Assembly (NCBI GenBank): GCA_021778635.1
Contig: JAJYCD010000005.1
Span: 1 to 64,000 of the forward strand
From: Actinomycetes bacterium
Lineage (GTDB): Bacteria > Actinomycetota > Actinomycetes > Actinomycetales > Cellulomonadaceae
Length of the DNA stretch: 64,000 nt
Direction: 5' to 3'
Part shown: in pieces, positions 54,607-64,000 of the stretch
How the letters are laid out: each line of letters opens with the position of its first letter
How positions within the stretch are numbered: position 1 is the stretch's first letter
The notes under the pieces: model-generated
What the model was told of the DNA's origin: nothing
The model's input: only the letters and a program-made list of their open reading frames with translations
Database searches by the model: none
Program-made: the position numbers and the translations under genes

Positions 54607-55149
54607 TCAGCCCTGCGTCGGGGTGGCGGTGGGCACCAGGTCGGTGTACTCGGGCAGCGACCCGTCGAGGACCGGAACGGACACCGTGTGCTCGCCGCCG
54701 ATGCCGGACACGAGCTGGACCGACGCCACCGCGCCCGGGGGGACGGTGACCGCGGCGATCGAGACGGAGGTCCTCGTGATACCGACCTCGGTCACGCGTG
54801 CCGCCTGGGGCGACAGCAGGACGGTCTCGCCGGCGCCGACGTGCACGGTGACCGGCGTCGCGCCGTCCGGTGTGAGCGTGACCGTGTCGGCGACCTTGCC
54901 GCTGTTCGTGAGCGCGCCCAGGAGCGCGCCGGGAGCACCCTTCTGGGCGGCGAGGATCATGAGGTTCTCGGCGGTCAGCCCGCTCGCGAGGTCGACCCGG
55001 ACGCCGTCCGAGGCGCTGTAGGCCTTCTGGGTCGTGATCGGGTTCGTCGCCGAGCACCCCGCCAGGAGGAGAGCACCGAGGGCGATCGCCGGCATCAGCA
55101 CCGTCCGAGCTCGGGGGCGAGCGGACAGGGTCGGTCGCAAGGCGGTCAC
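54607..55149 (-). CDS. Putative secreted lipoprotein of unknown function
   Basis: GTG at 55149; 'VLMPAIALGALLLAGCSATNP' lipobox; no family recognised with confidence. Confidence 0.75.
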   Translation of the reverse strand: MTALRPTLSARPRARTVLMPAIALGALLLAGCSATNPITTQKAYSASDGVRVDLASGLTAENLMILAAQKGAPGALLGALTNSGKVADTVTLTPDGATPVTVHVGAGETVLLSPQAARVTEVGITRTSVSIAAVTVPPGAVASVQLVSGIGGEHTVSVPVLDGSLPEYTDLVPTATPTQG

Positions 55150-55525
55150 GGTGGCTCCTCGTGAGGGTCGGGCCGGTGGAGGGATGGCCTGCCGGGGCGA
55201 CGGGGCCGCAAGGCCCCGGGGCGGACGCCGGGTCGGGCAGGTCAACCACGCGCATCATAGTGCGCCGACCCGGGCGACCGTGATCCGCGTGCGACGCGGG
55301 CGTGCGCGTCCGCACCTGTCCTGGGGCGCATCGTCCCCCGGCTTCGCTCCGCCCGCGGTCCGGCCCGCGGATGACAGGCGAGCGCCCCGGAACCGCAAGG
55401 CGCACCTGTTGCGTCGGGTCCGGTGCCGTTGACCTGCGGTAACACCCTCGGAACGGTCATGGGAGGGTAAAGACCCCCGTCAGCGGCGTGGTAAGATCGA
55501 GTTCCGCGAAAGGGGAAATCTCCAC

Positions 55526-56008
55526 ATGACTTTCACAGTAGGCGAGACCGTTGTCTACCCGCACCACGGCGCCGCGCTGATCGAGGAGATCAAGACCAGG
55601 ACCATCCGCGGAGAGGACAAGCTCTACCTCAAGCTGAAGGTTGCGCAGGGAGATCTGACGATCGAGGTCCCGGCGGAGAACGTCGACCTCGTCGGCGTTC
55701 GTGACGTCGTCGGCCAGGAGGGTCTCGACAAGGTGTTCGAGGTGCTCCGCGCTCCCTACACCGAGGAGCCCACCAACTGGTCGCGTCGGTACAAGGCCAA
55801 CCTGGAGAAGCTCGCCTCGGGCGACGTGATCAAGGTCGCCGAGGTCGTCCGTGACCTGTCGCGTCGGGATGCCGACCGCGGTCTCTCGGCAGGCGAGAAG
55901 CGCATGCTCGCCAAGGCGCGCCAGATCCTCGTGTCCGAGCTCGCGCTCGCCGAGCACACCGAGGAGGAGAAGGCGGAAGCCATCCTCGACGAGGTCCTCG
56001 CCTCCTGA
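55526..56008 (+). CDS. carD: CarD family transcriptional regulator
   Basis: '[62 protein letters not shown]'. Confidence 0.97.
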   Translation: MTFTVGETVVYPHHGAALIEEIKTRTIRGEDKLYLKLKVAQGDLTIEVPAENVDLVGVRDVVGQEGLDKVFEVLRAPYTEEPTNWSRRYKANLEKLASGDVIKVAEVVRDLSRRDADRGLSAGEKRMLAKARQILVSELALAEHTEEEKAEAILDEVLAS

Positions 56009-56048
56009 GCTCACCGGACGCCCACCGGACGCCCGACTCGGGGACGTC

Positions 56049-56942
56049 ATGACGACCGCTGCCATCCTCACCGCTGCCGGCTCGGGCTCGCGCCTGGGGT
56101 ACGACGAGCCGAAGGCGCTCGTCGGTCTCGGCGGTCGCCCGCTCGTGGCCCATGCCGCGCGTCGGCTCGTCGCGTCCGGCGTCGTCGACGTGCTCGTCGT
56201 GACGGCCCCCCGCGCGCGCGCCGACGACGTGACGCGTGCGCTCGCCGCCGAGGACCTGCCCATACCCGTGCGGGTCGTCGAGGGCGGCGCAAGTCGCCAG
56301 GCCTCGGTCGCCGCCGGCCTCGCCGCGCTGCCGCAGGAGGTCGATGTGGTGCTCGTCCACGACGCCGCACGCGCCCTCGTCCCCCCGTCTCTCGTCGCCC
56401 GCGTCGCCCAGGCCGTGCGGTCGGGGCACCGGGCGGTGATCCCCGGGGTGCCGGTCAGCGACACGATCAAGCAGGTCGGCGAGGTGTCGGTCGAGGGTGC
56501 GCCGGTGCTCGCCACGGTCAGCAGGGACCGGCTGCGGGCCGTGCAGACGCCGCAGGGCTTCTCACGCGAGCTGGTCGACCGCGCCCACGTCGCGGGACTC
56601 GTCCGCGCAGCGAGCGAGGCGACCGCAGCGACGGACGACGCCGCGCTCGTCGAGGCGATCGGGATCGGGGTCTGGCTCGTGGACGGCGCCGAGGACGCGT
56701 TCAAGATCACGACCCCGCGGGACCTCGCCGCGGCGGAGCTGGCGCTGGCCGGCCACCTCGCCGTCGACGAGCTCGAGCAGGTGGAGGCCGCCCTCGTCGC
56801 GCTGCGCGCGGAGCGTCGGTCGCCCGTCCCGGAAGGCCGAGATCGGTCACCCGCCCCGGAAGGCCGAGATCGGTCACCCGTCCCGGAAGGCCGAGAACCG
56901 ACCGAGAGCGACGCCGTGCCGGACGACGAGGCCGCCTCGTGA
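56049..56942 (+). CDS. ispD: 2-C-methyl-D-erythritol 4-phosphate cytidylyltransferase
   Basis: '[29 protein letters not shown]', '[12 protein letters not shown]', '[11 protein letters not shown]'; ATG at 56049. Confidence 0.94.
   Translation: MTTAAILTAAGSGSRLGYDEPKALVGLGGRPLVAHAARRLVASGVVDVLVVTAPRARADDVTRALAAEDLPIPVRVVEGGASRQASVAAGLAALPQEVDVVLVHDAARALVPPSLVARVAQAVRSGHRAVIPGVPVSDTIKQVGEVSVEGAPVLATVSRDRLRAVQTPQGFSRELVDRAHVAGLVRAASEATAATDDAALVEAIGIGVWLVDGAEDAFKITTPRDLAAAELALAGHLAVDELEQVEAALVALRAERRSPVPEGRDRSPAPEGRDRSPVPEGREPTESDAVPDDEAAS
56817..56897 (+). repeat. 27-bp in-frame repeat x3 in the ispD C-terminal tail (RSPVPEGRD)
   Basis: Units at 56817, 56844, 56871. Confidence 0.97.
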
Positions 56943-57424
56943 TCCTGCCGCGCGTCGGGATCGGCGTCGACGTGCACGCGTACGCGTCGACGGACTCGGC
57001 ACGCGTGCTGCATCTTGCCGGCCTCGAGTGGCCCGGGGAACGCGCGCTGGAGGGGCACTCCGACGCGGACGTCGTGGCGCACGCCGCGGCCGACGCCCTG
57101 CTCTCGGCCGCCGGGATCGGCGACCTGGGGTCGAACTTCGGGACGTCCGAGCCCGCCTGGGCCGGTGCCGCCGGTGCGGTGCTGCTCGCGGAGGCCGCGC
57201 GGCGGGTGCGCGCAGCGGGGTACGAGATCGGGAACGTGGCGGTCCAGGTCATCGCGGCGAGGCCGCGGGTCGGAGTCCGTCGGGCCGAGGCCGAGCGTGC
57301 CCTCGGTGCGGCGATCGGCGCACCGGTCACGGTGTCGGCAACGACGACGGACGGGTTGGGGCTGACCGGACGCGGCGAGGGCGTCGCGGCGGTGGCCACC
57401 GCGCTGGTCGCCGCAGCCGACTGA
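56939..57424 (+). CDS. ispF: 2-C-methyl-D-erythritol 2,4-cyclodiphosphate synthase
   Basis: '[11 protein letters not shown]', '[25 protein letters not shown]', '[17 protein letters not shown]'. Confidence 0.96.
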   Translation: MILPRVGIGVDVHAYASTDSARVLHLAGLEWPGERALEGHSDADVVAHAAADALLSAAGIGDLGSNFGTSEPAWAGAAGAVLLAEAARRVRAAGYEIGNVAVQVIAARPRVGVRRAEAERALGAAIGAPVTVSATTTDGLGLTGRGEGVAAVATALVAAAD

Positions 57425-58313
57425 CCGCGACCGTGCTCCGGCGAGCACCGGCCCCCGCGACCAGGACCCCACCGAGGACGAGGACGCCGAGCGCGAGGTC
57501 GACGAGCGTCGGTGTCTCGTGCAGGACCAGCCACGACGCGGCGATCCCGACCACCGGGACGAGCATCGAGAACGGCGCCACCGTGCCGGACGGGTGCCGC
57601 GCCATGAGCGCGGTCCAGATCCCGGACCCCGCGAGCGTCGCGACCAGCACGGTGTAGAGCAGACCGCCGAGGGCAGGGATCGCCGCGGGCCGACCGAGCG
57701 TCGCGATCGAGCGACCGATGGCCGTCGGCCCGTCGACGACGAGGGACAGCGCGAGCATCGGTACCGGCGGGACGACCGCCATCCACAGCATCAGTCGCCA
57801 GGGGCTGTCCGCGGCCGCCTTCCGGTTGCACAGGTTGCCGACGGCCCACCCCAGCCCACCGAGGAGCGTGAGCAGGACGGGGACGAGCATCGCCCGCCCG
57901 CCCGCGTCCGCGCGGTGCAGCGCGATCCCCGCGAGGCCCAGCGCGGCGATGCCGATGCCGACCAGCCGACGCGCGGTGAGCCGCTCCCTGAGCAGGACCG
58001 CCCCGAGGAGCACCGTGAACGGGGCCGAGGACTGCAGCACGAGCGACGCGAGACCCGTCGGCATGCCGACGTCCATCGCCAGGTAGAGGAACGCGAACTG
58101 GAGGACACCGAAGCCGATGCCGTAGCCCAGCAACCAGCGCCACGGCACCACCGGGCGCGGGACGAGCACCACGACGGGGATCGCGATGAGGGAGAAGCGC
58201 AGCGCCACCAGGAAGAACGGCGGGAACTGCAGGAGGGAGAGGTGGATGGCCGGGAAGTTGAGTCCCCACAGCACCGCGACGAGCAGCGCGAGCAGACGGT
58301 CACGTGCAGGCAT
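57327..58313 (-). CDS. EamA/DMT family transporter
   Basis: '[34 protein letters not shown]' with about 10 TM helices. Confidence 0.88.
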   Translation of the reverse strand: MPARDRLLALLVAVLWGLNFPAIHLSLLQFPPFFLVALRFSLIAIPVVVLVPRPVVPWRWLLGYGIGFGVLQFAFLYLAMDVGMPTGLASLVLQSSAPFTVLLGAVLLRERLTARRLVGIGIAALGLAGIALHRADAGGRAMLVPVLLTLLGGLGWAVGNLCNRKAAADSPWRLMLWMAVVPPVPMLALSLVVDGPTAIGRSIATLGRPAAIPALGGLLYTVLVATLAGSGIWTALMARHPSGTVAPFSMLVPVVGIAASWLVLHETPTLVDLALGVLVLGGVLVAGAGARRSTVAVSRLRRPARWPPPRRPRRVRSAPTRPSSLPTP

Positions 58314-58371
58314 GAGGTGATCGTCACCGACGCCAATGCTTCAGCACAATCGAAATGTTGTGAAGTATCTC

Positions 58372-58386
58372 TGTAGCATTGCTACA
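58372..58386. promoter_or_regulatory. Perfect 7-1-7 palindrome adjoining the LysR start codon
   Basis: TGTAGCATTGCTACA; last base is the A of ATG at 58386. Confidence 0.6.
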
Positions 58387-59300
58387 TGGATGTGCATCAG
58401 CTCGAGGCGCTGCGGGCGGTCGGCGATCGGGGCAGCGTGACCTCGGCGGCCGAGGCGCTGCACTGCACGCCGTCAGCGGTCTCGCAACAGCTCAAGCTGC
58501 TGCAGCGCGACGTCGGCGTGCCGCTCACCGAACGGGTCGGACGAGGACTCCGGCTGACCCCCGCGGGCGACGCCCTCGCGCGGGAGGCGGTCGGTGTCGC
58601 GATCGCGCTCGAACGCGCAGCGGCGGCGGTCGGCGCCTTCCTCGACCAGCCGACGGGCGTCGTGCGGGTCGCCGCGTTCCAGAGCGCGGCACAGATGCTC
58701 CTGCCGGGTCTGCTCAGCCGGCTCGCGGACCACCCGGAGGTCGTCGTCGAGTGCAGCGACGAGGACGTCGCCCAGGACGCGTTCGTGCACCTGACGAGCG
58801 AGTTCGACGTCGTGGTCGCGCACCGGGCCGACCGCGGCCAGGAGTGGGCCGGTGCCGCCGACGGGCGTGTGCTGGTCGTCCCGCTGCTCCGCGAACCGCT
58901 CGACGTCGCGCTGCCGCCGGACCACCGCCTCGCGGACCGGGCCTCGGTGACACCGCAGGATCTCGCCGACGAGGAGTGGATCACCGTCCGCGCGGGTTTC
59001 CCGGTGGCGGCGGTGCTCGAGGCGGTCACCGCTCGCTCCGGAGCGTTCCCTCGGGTGCGACACCGCATCAACGACTTCCACGTGGCCGAGGCGCTGGTGG
59101 CTGCCGGTCACGGCGTCTCGCTCCTGCCGCGGTTCACCGCGGACGACCGCGGCGGCACGCGGTTCCGGCTCGTGCCGCTCGTGGGGGTCCGGGCCGGCCG
59201 TCAGATCGACGCACTCGTCCGGCCCGACCGGGCGGAGCGGCGCGTCGTCCGCCTCGTCCTCGAGACGCTCCGCCGTCACGCGCGCGCCGTCGCGGGCTGA
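58386..59300 (+). CDS. LysR family transcriptional regulator
   Basis: N-term HTH 'MDVHQLEALRAVGDRGSVTSAAEALHCTPSAVSQQLKLLQRDVGVPLTERVGRGLRLTPAG'. Confidence 0.94.
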   Translation: MDVHQLEALRAVGDRGSVTSAAEALHCTPSAVSQQLKLLQRDVGVPLTERVGRGLRLTPAGDALAREAVGVAIALERAAAAVGAFLDQPTGVVRVAAFQSAAQMLLPGLLSRLADHPEVVVECSDEDVAQDAFVHLTSEFDVVVAHRADRGQEWAGAADGRVLVVPLLREPLDVALPPDHRLADRASVTPQDLADEEWITVRAGFPVAAVLEAVTARSGAFPRVRHRINDFHVAEALVAAGHGVSLLPRFTADDRGGTRFRLVPLVGVRAGRQIDALVRPDRAERRVVRLVLETLRRHARAVAG

Positions 59301-59307
59301 CGGGTCC

Positions 59308-59358
59308 GATCAGCCACGGGGTCCGCTCAGCCGCGGGGTCCGCTCAGCCGCGGGGTCC
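59308..59358. repeat. 17-bp tandem repeat (gctcagccgcggggtcc)x3 including the stop of the FAD oxidase
   Basis: Units 59308-59324, 59325-59341, 59342-59358; stop (tca) at 59344-59346. Confidence 0.97.
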
Positions 59359-60699
59359 GAACACCCGGTCGGTGTAGGGGTTCGCGAATCGGCCGGTCGG
59401 GTCGTGCATGGACCGGACGGCGCGGAAGTCGTCGAACCGGGGGTAGAGCGTCGCGAGGCGCTCGGCGTCGAGCCAGTGGAGCTTGCCCCAGTGCGGTCGG
59501 CCGTCGACCTCGGCCATGATCCGCTCGACGGCGCCGAAGTACCGCCGGTACGGCAGGCGGACGTACTGGTGCACCGCGACGTAGGCCGACTCGCGCGCGT
59601 GCGCGGTCGACAGCCACACGTCGTCCGCCGCCGCGAACCGGACCTCGACGGGGAACGGCACGTGCTCACCGGTGCGCCGGATCCAGCGGTCGACCTCGGC
59701 GAGGACGTCGACCAGGGCCGCCCGAGGGATCGCGTACTCCATCTCCCGGAACCGCACGCGGCGCGGGGTCACGAACACCTCGAAGGACGGGGCGGTGAAC
59801 CGTCGGGCCGACAGGGCACGCGCCGCGACCTGGTTGACCACGGGCGTCACGCCGCGCGCGACGGCCGTCAGCCGGTTCGTCGCCTCGAACACCGTGTTCG
59901 AGAGCAGCTCGTCGTCGATCCAGCCGCGCACCCGGCCGAGCGGCGGTGCAGCGCTGCGGCTCCGCGGGTCGATGCGGTTGTTGCGCTTGGTCAAGGCGCG
60001 GCGGGTGTGCGGGAACCAGTAGAACTCCAGGTGATCGTTCGACTCGACGAGCCCGTCCGGACCCTCGAGCGCGTCGAGGACCTGCTCGAGGGGCCAGGGC
60101 TCCTCGACCGCCTCGAGCGAGAACGCGGGCACCGCCTCGATCGTCACCGCGGCGATCAGCCCGACGGCGCCCAGACCCAGGCGCGCCGCCTGGAAGAGCT
60201 CACCGTGCTGATCGGCGTCCACGTCGAGGACATCGCCCGCAGCGGTGACGAGTCGCAGACCGACGACCTGCGTCGCGAGCCCACCGAGACGCGCGCCCGT
60301 CCCGTGGGTGCCGGTCGAGATCGCGCCGGCGATCGACTGCCGGTCGATGTCGCCGAGGTTGCGCATCGCCAGGCCGTGGACCGCCAGCGCACGGTTGAGC
60401 GCGCCGAGCCGGATGCCCGCACCGACCGTGACGTACGCGGTCCCGTCCGGACGGGGTCGGACGCTCTCGACGTCGGCGACGGCGTCCAGGCTCACCAGGA
60501 TCCCGTCGGTGGCCGCGGCGCCGGTGAACGAGTGGCCCGCACCGACGACGCGCACGGGTGACGGGCCGGCCTCCGTGACGACCCGGACCAGGGACTCCAC
60601 GTCGCGCGGACGCTCGACACGGAGCGGGGTGGTGCGTTCCGTGCGGGCCCAGTTGGTCCACGCGGATCCCGTTCGCGGGGTCGTTCCTGGCCGGCTCAC
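59344..60699 (-). CDS. D-arabinono-1,4-lactone oxidase / GULO-type FAD-binding oxidoreductase
   Basis: 'VRVVGAGHSFTGAAATDGILVSLD', 'SIAGAISTGTHGTGARLGGLATQVVGLRLVT', C-term 'GRPHWGKLHWLDAERLATLYPRFDDFRAVR'. Confidence 0.92.
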   Translation of the reverse strand: MSRPGTTPRTGSAWTNWARTERTTPLRVERPRDVESLVRVVTEAGPSPVRVVGAGHSFTGAAATDGILVSLDAVADVESVRPRPDGTAYVTVGAGIRLGALNRALAVHGLAMRNLGDIDRQSIAGAISTGTHGTGARLGGLATQVVGLRLVTAAGDVLDVDADQHGELFQAARLGLGAVGLIAAVTIEAVPAFSLEAVEEPWPLEQVLDALEGPDGLVESNDHLEFYWFPHTRRALTKRNNRIDPRSRSAAPPLGRVRGWIDDELLSNTVFEATNRLTAVARGVTPVVNQVAARALSARRFTAPSFEVFVTPRRVRFREMEYAIPRAALVDVLAEVDRWIRRTGEHVPFPVEVRFAAADDVWLSTAHARESAYVAVHQYVRLPYRRYFGAVERIMAEVDGRPHWGKLHWLDAERLATLYPRFDDFRAVRSMHDPTGRFANPYTDRVFGPRG

Positions 60700-60727
60700 G
60701 CACGCGATCCTTCTGGTCGCGAGTCGG

Positions 60728-60756
60728 CCTCGTCAAGGAAGTGGCACTTGACGAGG
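60728..60756. promoter_or_regulatory. Candidate TetR operator between FAD oxidase and TetR genes
   Basis: CCTCGTCAAG-GAAGTGGCA-CTTGACGAGG perfect 10-bp inverted repeat. Confidence 0.6.
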
Positions 60757-60836
60757 GGAGACGTACCGGTTGGGATGGGGCTCGAGCGTGTCCGGGGATG
60801 GCGGTGCCGACCTCGTGGGACAGTCCGGGGGGATGC

Positions 60837-61433
60837 ATGAACCGCATGTCGGTCGCAGAGCGACGCCAACAGCTCGTGGGCGCTGCGCTCACCGTGGCGC
60901 GCACGCACGGGATCGACGCGGCGACGGTGCGGGCGGTGGCCACCCAGGCGGGGGTCTCGCTCGGCGTCGTCCACTACTGCTTCGAGGACAAGTCGGAGCT
61001 GTTGCGCGCCGTCGCCGAGCAGGTGCCGGGTGAGGCATCCGCACCGGTGATCGAGGCGTTGCCGGAGCGCGCCACGATCGTCGACGCGCTCGCCATCGCG
61101 GTCGAGACCTTGTGGCGCACCATGCGGGAGAACCGCGACGCGCGCATCCTGAGCCACGAGCTCACGGTCGCCGGGTTGCGCGACGACGGCCTCACGGACG
61201 TCATCCAGACCCAGTACGCGCAGAGCCGGGCGACGGCCGAGCTCTTCCTCACCCGGATCGCCGAGGTCACCCGGGTCGAGTGGACGGTCCCGCTGGGACC
61301 GTTGTGCCGCAGCATGGTCGCCGTGGTCGACGGGTACTCGCTCGGCTGGCTCGTCGACGGCGACGACGACGCGGCGCGCAACGGGCTGCACGGCTACGCG
61401 CGCTATCTCGCGGGCCTGACGAGGCCGTCATGA
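60837..61433 (+). CDS. TetR family transcriptional regulator
   Basis: HTH 'RRQQLVGAALTVARTHGIDAATVRAVATQAGVSLGVVHYCFEDKSELLRAV'. Confidence 0.93.
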   Translation: MNRMSVAERRQQLVGAALTVARTHGIDAATVRAVATQAGVSLGVVHYCFEDKSELLRAVAEQVPGEASAPVIEALPERATIVDALAIAVETLWRTMRENRDARILSHELTVAGLRDDGLTDVIQTQYAQSRATAELFLTRIAEVTRVEWTVPLGPLCRSMVAVVDGYSLGWLVDGDDDAARNGLHGYARYLAGLTRPS

Positions 61434-62653
61434 CCGACCCGCGCCGCGCGGCCGGGACCGGCACCCTCGCCCGGGCGCGCCTTGCCGTCAGTGCCGCGTT
61501 CGCCGCGCAGGGCTTCGGCTTCGCGGCGATGCTCACGAGCGAGCCGGGGTTCAAGGAACGCTTCGGGATCGACGACCTCGCCATCACGCTCGTGATCCTC
61601 GGGGTCTGCGTGCTCGCGGGCCTCGGCAGCGCGACCGCGGAAGCCGTCGCGCACCGGTGGGGGAGCGCACGCGCCCTCGTCATCGGGTTGGTCGTCGCCG
61701 CCCTCGGTGTCGGGACGGCCGCGCTCGCCCCGGACCGGGTGCTCTTCTTCGCCGGGTTCGGGGTGTACGGCTGGGCGCTCGGGCAGGTCGACGCCGGGAC
61801 CAACATGCAGGCGGTCGCCCTGCAGCACCGCTACGGGCGCAGCATCCTGACGTCGTTCTACGCCGCATGGTCGGCCGGGGGGATCCTCGGCGCGCTCGTC
61901 GTCTCCGCCCACGTCGCTGCCCACATCCCGCAGCAGGAGGCGCTCCCGGTGGTGCCGGTGGTCGCGCTCGTCGCCGCTGCGGTCGTGCGTCGGCACGGCT
62001 GGCGGGACACCCCGCAGGAGACGTCCGGCCCGAGCGCCGTCGCGGCGGCGGACCCGCGCCCGTTCGTGATCCCGTGGTCCGGGATCCTGGTCCTCGGACT
62101 GGCGATCGTCGGGTACTACGTCGCCGACACGGCCGTGTCCACATGGAGCTCGATCTACCTCCGGGACACCCTCGCGGCCGCACGCGCCGTCGCGCCGCTC
62201 GGCTACGCCGCGTACCTCGCGACCACGCTGCTGTCGCGCCTCGCGGGTGACCTCGTGGTCCGGCGACGAGGACGGGTCACGGTCGTGCGTCTCAGCGGGG
62301 TCCTCGGAGCGGTCGGGCTCCTCGGCGTCGTCGTCACGGGCTCACCGGCCGTCGCGATCGTCGGACTCGCCGTCGCGGGGCTCGGGCTCGGCGTCGTGGC
62401 GCCGCTCTGCTTCGCGGCGGCCGGGGCACTCGCGCCGGGCCAGGCCGACGCGGTGATCGCCCGGCTCAACATCTTCAACTACGTGGGTGCCGTCGTGGGC
62501 GGGGTGTTCGTCGGGGCGATCGGGACGGGCAGCTCGCTGCGGATCGGGTTCCTGCTGCCCGTCGTCCTGGCCGTGGTCGTGGTGATCGTGGCGCCGGGCT
62601 TCGGTGACAAGGCGCCGGACGGCCGCGAGGCGCGCGTGGCGGAGGCCTCGTGA
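61430..62653 (+). CDS. MFS transporter
   Basis: About 12 TM segments; 'VYGWALGQVDAGTNMQAVALQHRYGRSILTSFYAAWSAGGILGALV'; ATG at 61430. Confidence 0.9.
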   Translation: MTDPRRAAGTGTLARARLAVSAAFAAQGFGFAAMLTSEPGFKERFGIDDLAITLVILGVCVLAGLGSATAEAVAHRWGSARALVIGLVVAALGVGTAALAPDRVLFFAGFGVYGWALGQVDAGTNMQAVALQHRYGRSILTSFYAAWSAGGILGALVVSAHVAAHIPQQEALPVVPVVALVAAAVVRRHGWRDTPQETSGPSAVAAADPRPFVIPWSGILVLGLAIVGYYVADTAVSTWSSIYLRDTLAAARAVAPLGYAAYLATTLLSRLAGDLVVRRRGRVTVVRLSGVLGAVGLLGVVVTGSPAVAIVGLAVAGLGLGVVAPLCFAAAGALAPGQADAVIARLNIFNYVGAVVGGVFVGAIGTGSSLRIGFLLPVVLAVVVVIVAPGFGDKAPDGREARVAEAS

Positions 62654-63849
62654 CCGGCACGGACGCGCCACGGACGCTCGGCGAACGGCTCGACGCGGCG
62701 ACGGCGCACCTGCCCGCTCCGGTCGTCGTCGTCGACCTCGACGCGCTCGAGGCCAACGCCACCGACCTCGTGCGGCGGGCCGGCGGCGTCCCCGTCCGGG
62801 TGGCGAGCAAGTCCGTGCGGGTGCGCGCCGTGCTCGAGCAGGTCCTGGCCCGCCCCGGCTTCCACGGCGTCATGGCGTACTCGGTGCGCGAGGCGCTCTG
62901 GCTCGTCTCGCACGGCGTCGAGGACGTCCTGGTCGGCTATCCCAGCGTCGACGCGCAGGCCCTCGGCGACCTGGCAGGGGACCCGCACGCGGCGCGGGCG
63001 GTGACGGTGATGGTCGACGACGTCGCCCAGGTCGAGCTCGTGGCCCGCGCCGCCGAGGCCGCCGGTCGCTCGTTGAGCGTGTGCCTCGACGTCGACGCCT
63101 CGCTCCGACCCGGCGTCGGGGCGTTCCGGGTGCACCTCGGTACGCGTCGCTCACCGGTGCACTCGCCGGCGGACGCCGCGGCCCTCGCCCGCCGGGTCGT
63201 GGCCCGCGGCGGTGTCGAGGTCCGGGGCCTGATGTTCTACGAGGCACAGGTCGCCGGGCTGCCCGACACGGGCCCGGCGGTCCGGCTCGTCAAGCGCGCG
63301 TCGGTGGCCGAGCTCGCGCGGCGCCGGTCCGCGGTGCTGCACGCCGTCGAGGACGTCGTCGGACACGCGGTGCCGCTCGTCAACTCCGGCGGGTCGGGCT
63401 CGATCGAGGTGTCCGCGCGCGACCGGGCGGTCACCGAGGTCACCGCCGGCTCGGGCTTGTTCGTCCCGACTCTGTTCGACCACTACCGCTCGTTCGCTCC
63501 GCGGCCTGCGGCGTTCTTCGGTCTCGACGTCGTCCGCCGGCCCGCGCGTGGCTACGCGACGGTGCAGGGCGGGGGGTACGTCGCCTCGGGGCCGGCGACC
63601 CGCTCGCGACTCCCGCTCCCGGTCGCCCCCGACGGTCTGCGTCTCACCGGTCGCGAGGGTGCGGGCGAGGTGCAGACCCCGCTGCAGGGCCCCGGTGCGC
63701 ACGGTCTGGCGGTGGGCGACCGGGTCTGGTTCCGGCACGCCAAGGCGGGCGAGGTGATGGAACGGTTCGACGTCGTGCACCTCGTGCGGGGCGACCGGCT
63801 GGTGCGGACGGTCCCGACGTACCGCGGGGAGCAGCGCGCGTTCGGCTGA
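62650..63849 (+). CDS. Amino acid deaminase/aldolase, alanine racemase-N/D-threonine aldolase-like PLP enzyme
   Basis: 'PVVVVDLDALEANATDLVRRAGGVPVRVASKSVRVRAVLEQVL' (PLP Lys), 'NSGGSGSIEVS'. Confidence 0.85.
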   Translation: MTGTDAPRTLGERLDAATAHLPAPVVVVDLDALEANATDLVRRAGGVPVRVASKSVRVRAVLEQVLARPGFHGVMAYSVREALWLVSHGVEDVLVGYPSVDAQALGDLAGDPHAARAVTVMVDDVAQVELVARAAEAAGRSLSVCLDVDASLRPGVGAFRVHLGTRRSPVHSPADAAALARRVVARGGVEVRGLMFYEAQVAGLPDTGPAVRLVKRASVAELARRRSAVLHAVEDVVGHAVPLVNSGGSGSIEVSARDRAVTEVTAGSGLFVPTLFDHYRSFAPRPAAFFGLDVVRRPARGYATVQGGGYVASGPATRSRLPLPVAPDGLRLTGREGAGEVQTPLQGPGAHGLAVGDRVWFRHAKAGEVMERFDVVHLVRGDRLVRTVPTYRGEQRAFG

Positions 63850-63888
63850 CGGGTCGGTCCGAGCGGCACGCCCCGGTAGCCTTGCTGC

Positions 63889-64000
63889 GTGAGCCTGCGC
63901 CTGTACGACACCGCCGCACGTGAGGTCCGGGACTTCGTCCCGCTCGTCCCGGGTGAGGTGGGCGTCTACGTCTGCGGCGCGACGGTCCAGTCCTCGCCGC
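63889..64000 (+). CDS. cysS: Cysteine--tRNA ligase, N-terminal fragment (truncated by window end)
   Basis: GTG at 63889: '[37 protein letters not shown]' matches the CysRS start. Confidence 0.88.
   Translation, partial: MSLRLYDTAAREVRDFVPLVPGEVGVYVCGATVQSSP

Overview
This 64 kb window of very high-GC DNA reads as actinobacterial chromosome. Gene content and order suggest a Cellulomonas-like member of the Micrococcales; that taxonomic guess is inference. I could support about 60 protein-coding genes. No rRNA, tRNA, CRISPR array, prophage or transposase was recognised. Main blocks are: (1) a sugar ABC permease pair plus LacI regulator; (2) metY-metX; (3) the conserved block ppa-dacB-DUF2342-tilS-hpt-ftsH-folE-folP-folB/K-DUF3180-PH-PH-DUF2520-panC-panD-nadB-nadC-lysS-lsr2; (4) a xylose regulon (xylB-xylA / ROK regulator / xylFGH); (5) mshA-gpmA; (6) a phosphate-sensing block (phoU / senX3-regX3 / pstB); (7) carD-ispD-ispF, then a roughly 6.5 kb accessory segment before cysS. 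I found no convincing new multi-gene system. The most interesting signals are: (a) short tandem repeats that include the stop codon of at least three genes, with periods of 10 or 17 bp that place TGA in all three frames; (b) an in-frame 27-bp triplication of the conserved PWxDPxN motif in TilS; (c) an orphan protein with an apparent RAMA domain and a degenerate nuclease-like N-terminus; (d) a shared candidate operator in the xylose regulon; (e) clear Pho-box direct repeats upstream of pstB and of phoU; (f) perfect inverted-repeat operators next to LysR and TetR genes. All family calls come from reading motifs and were not checked by database search.
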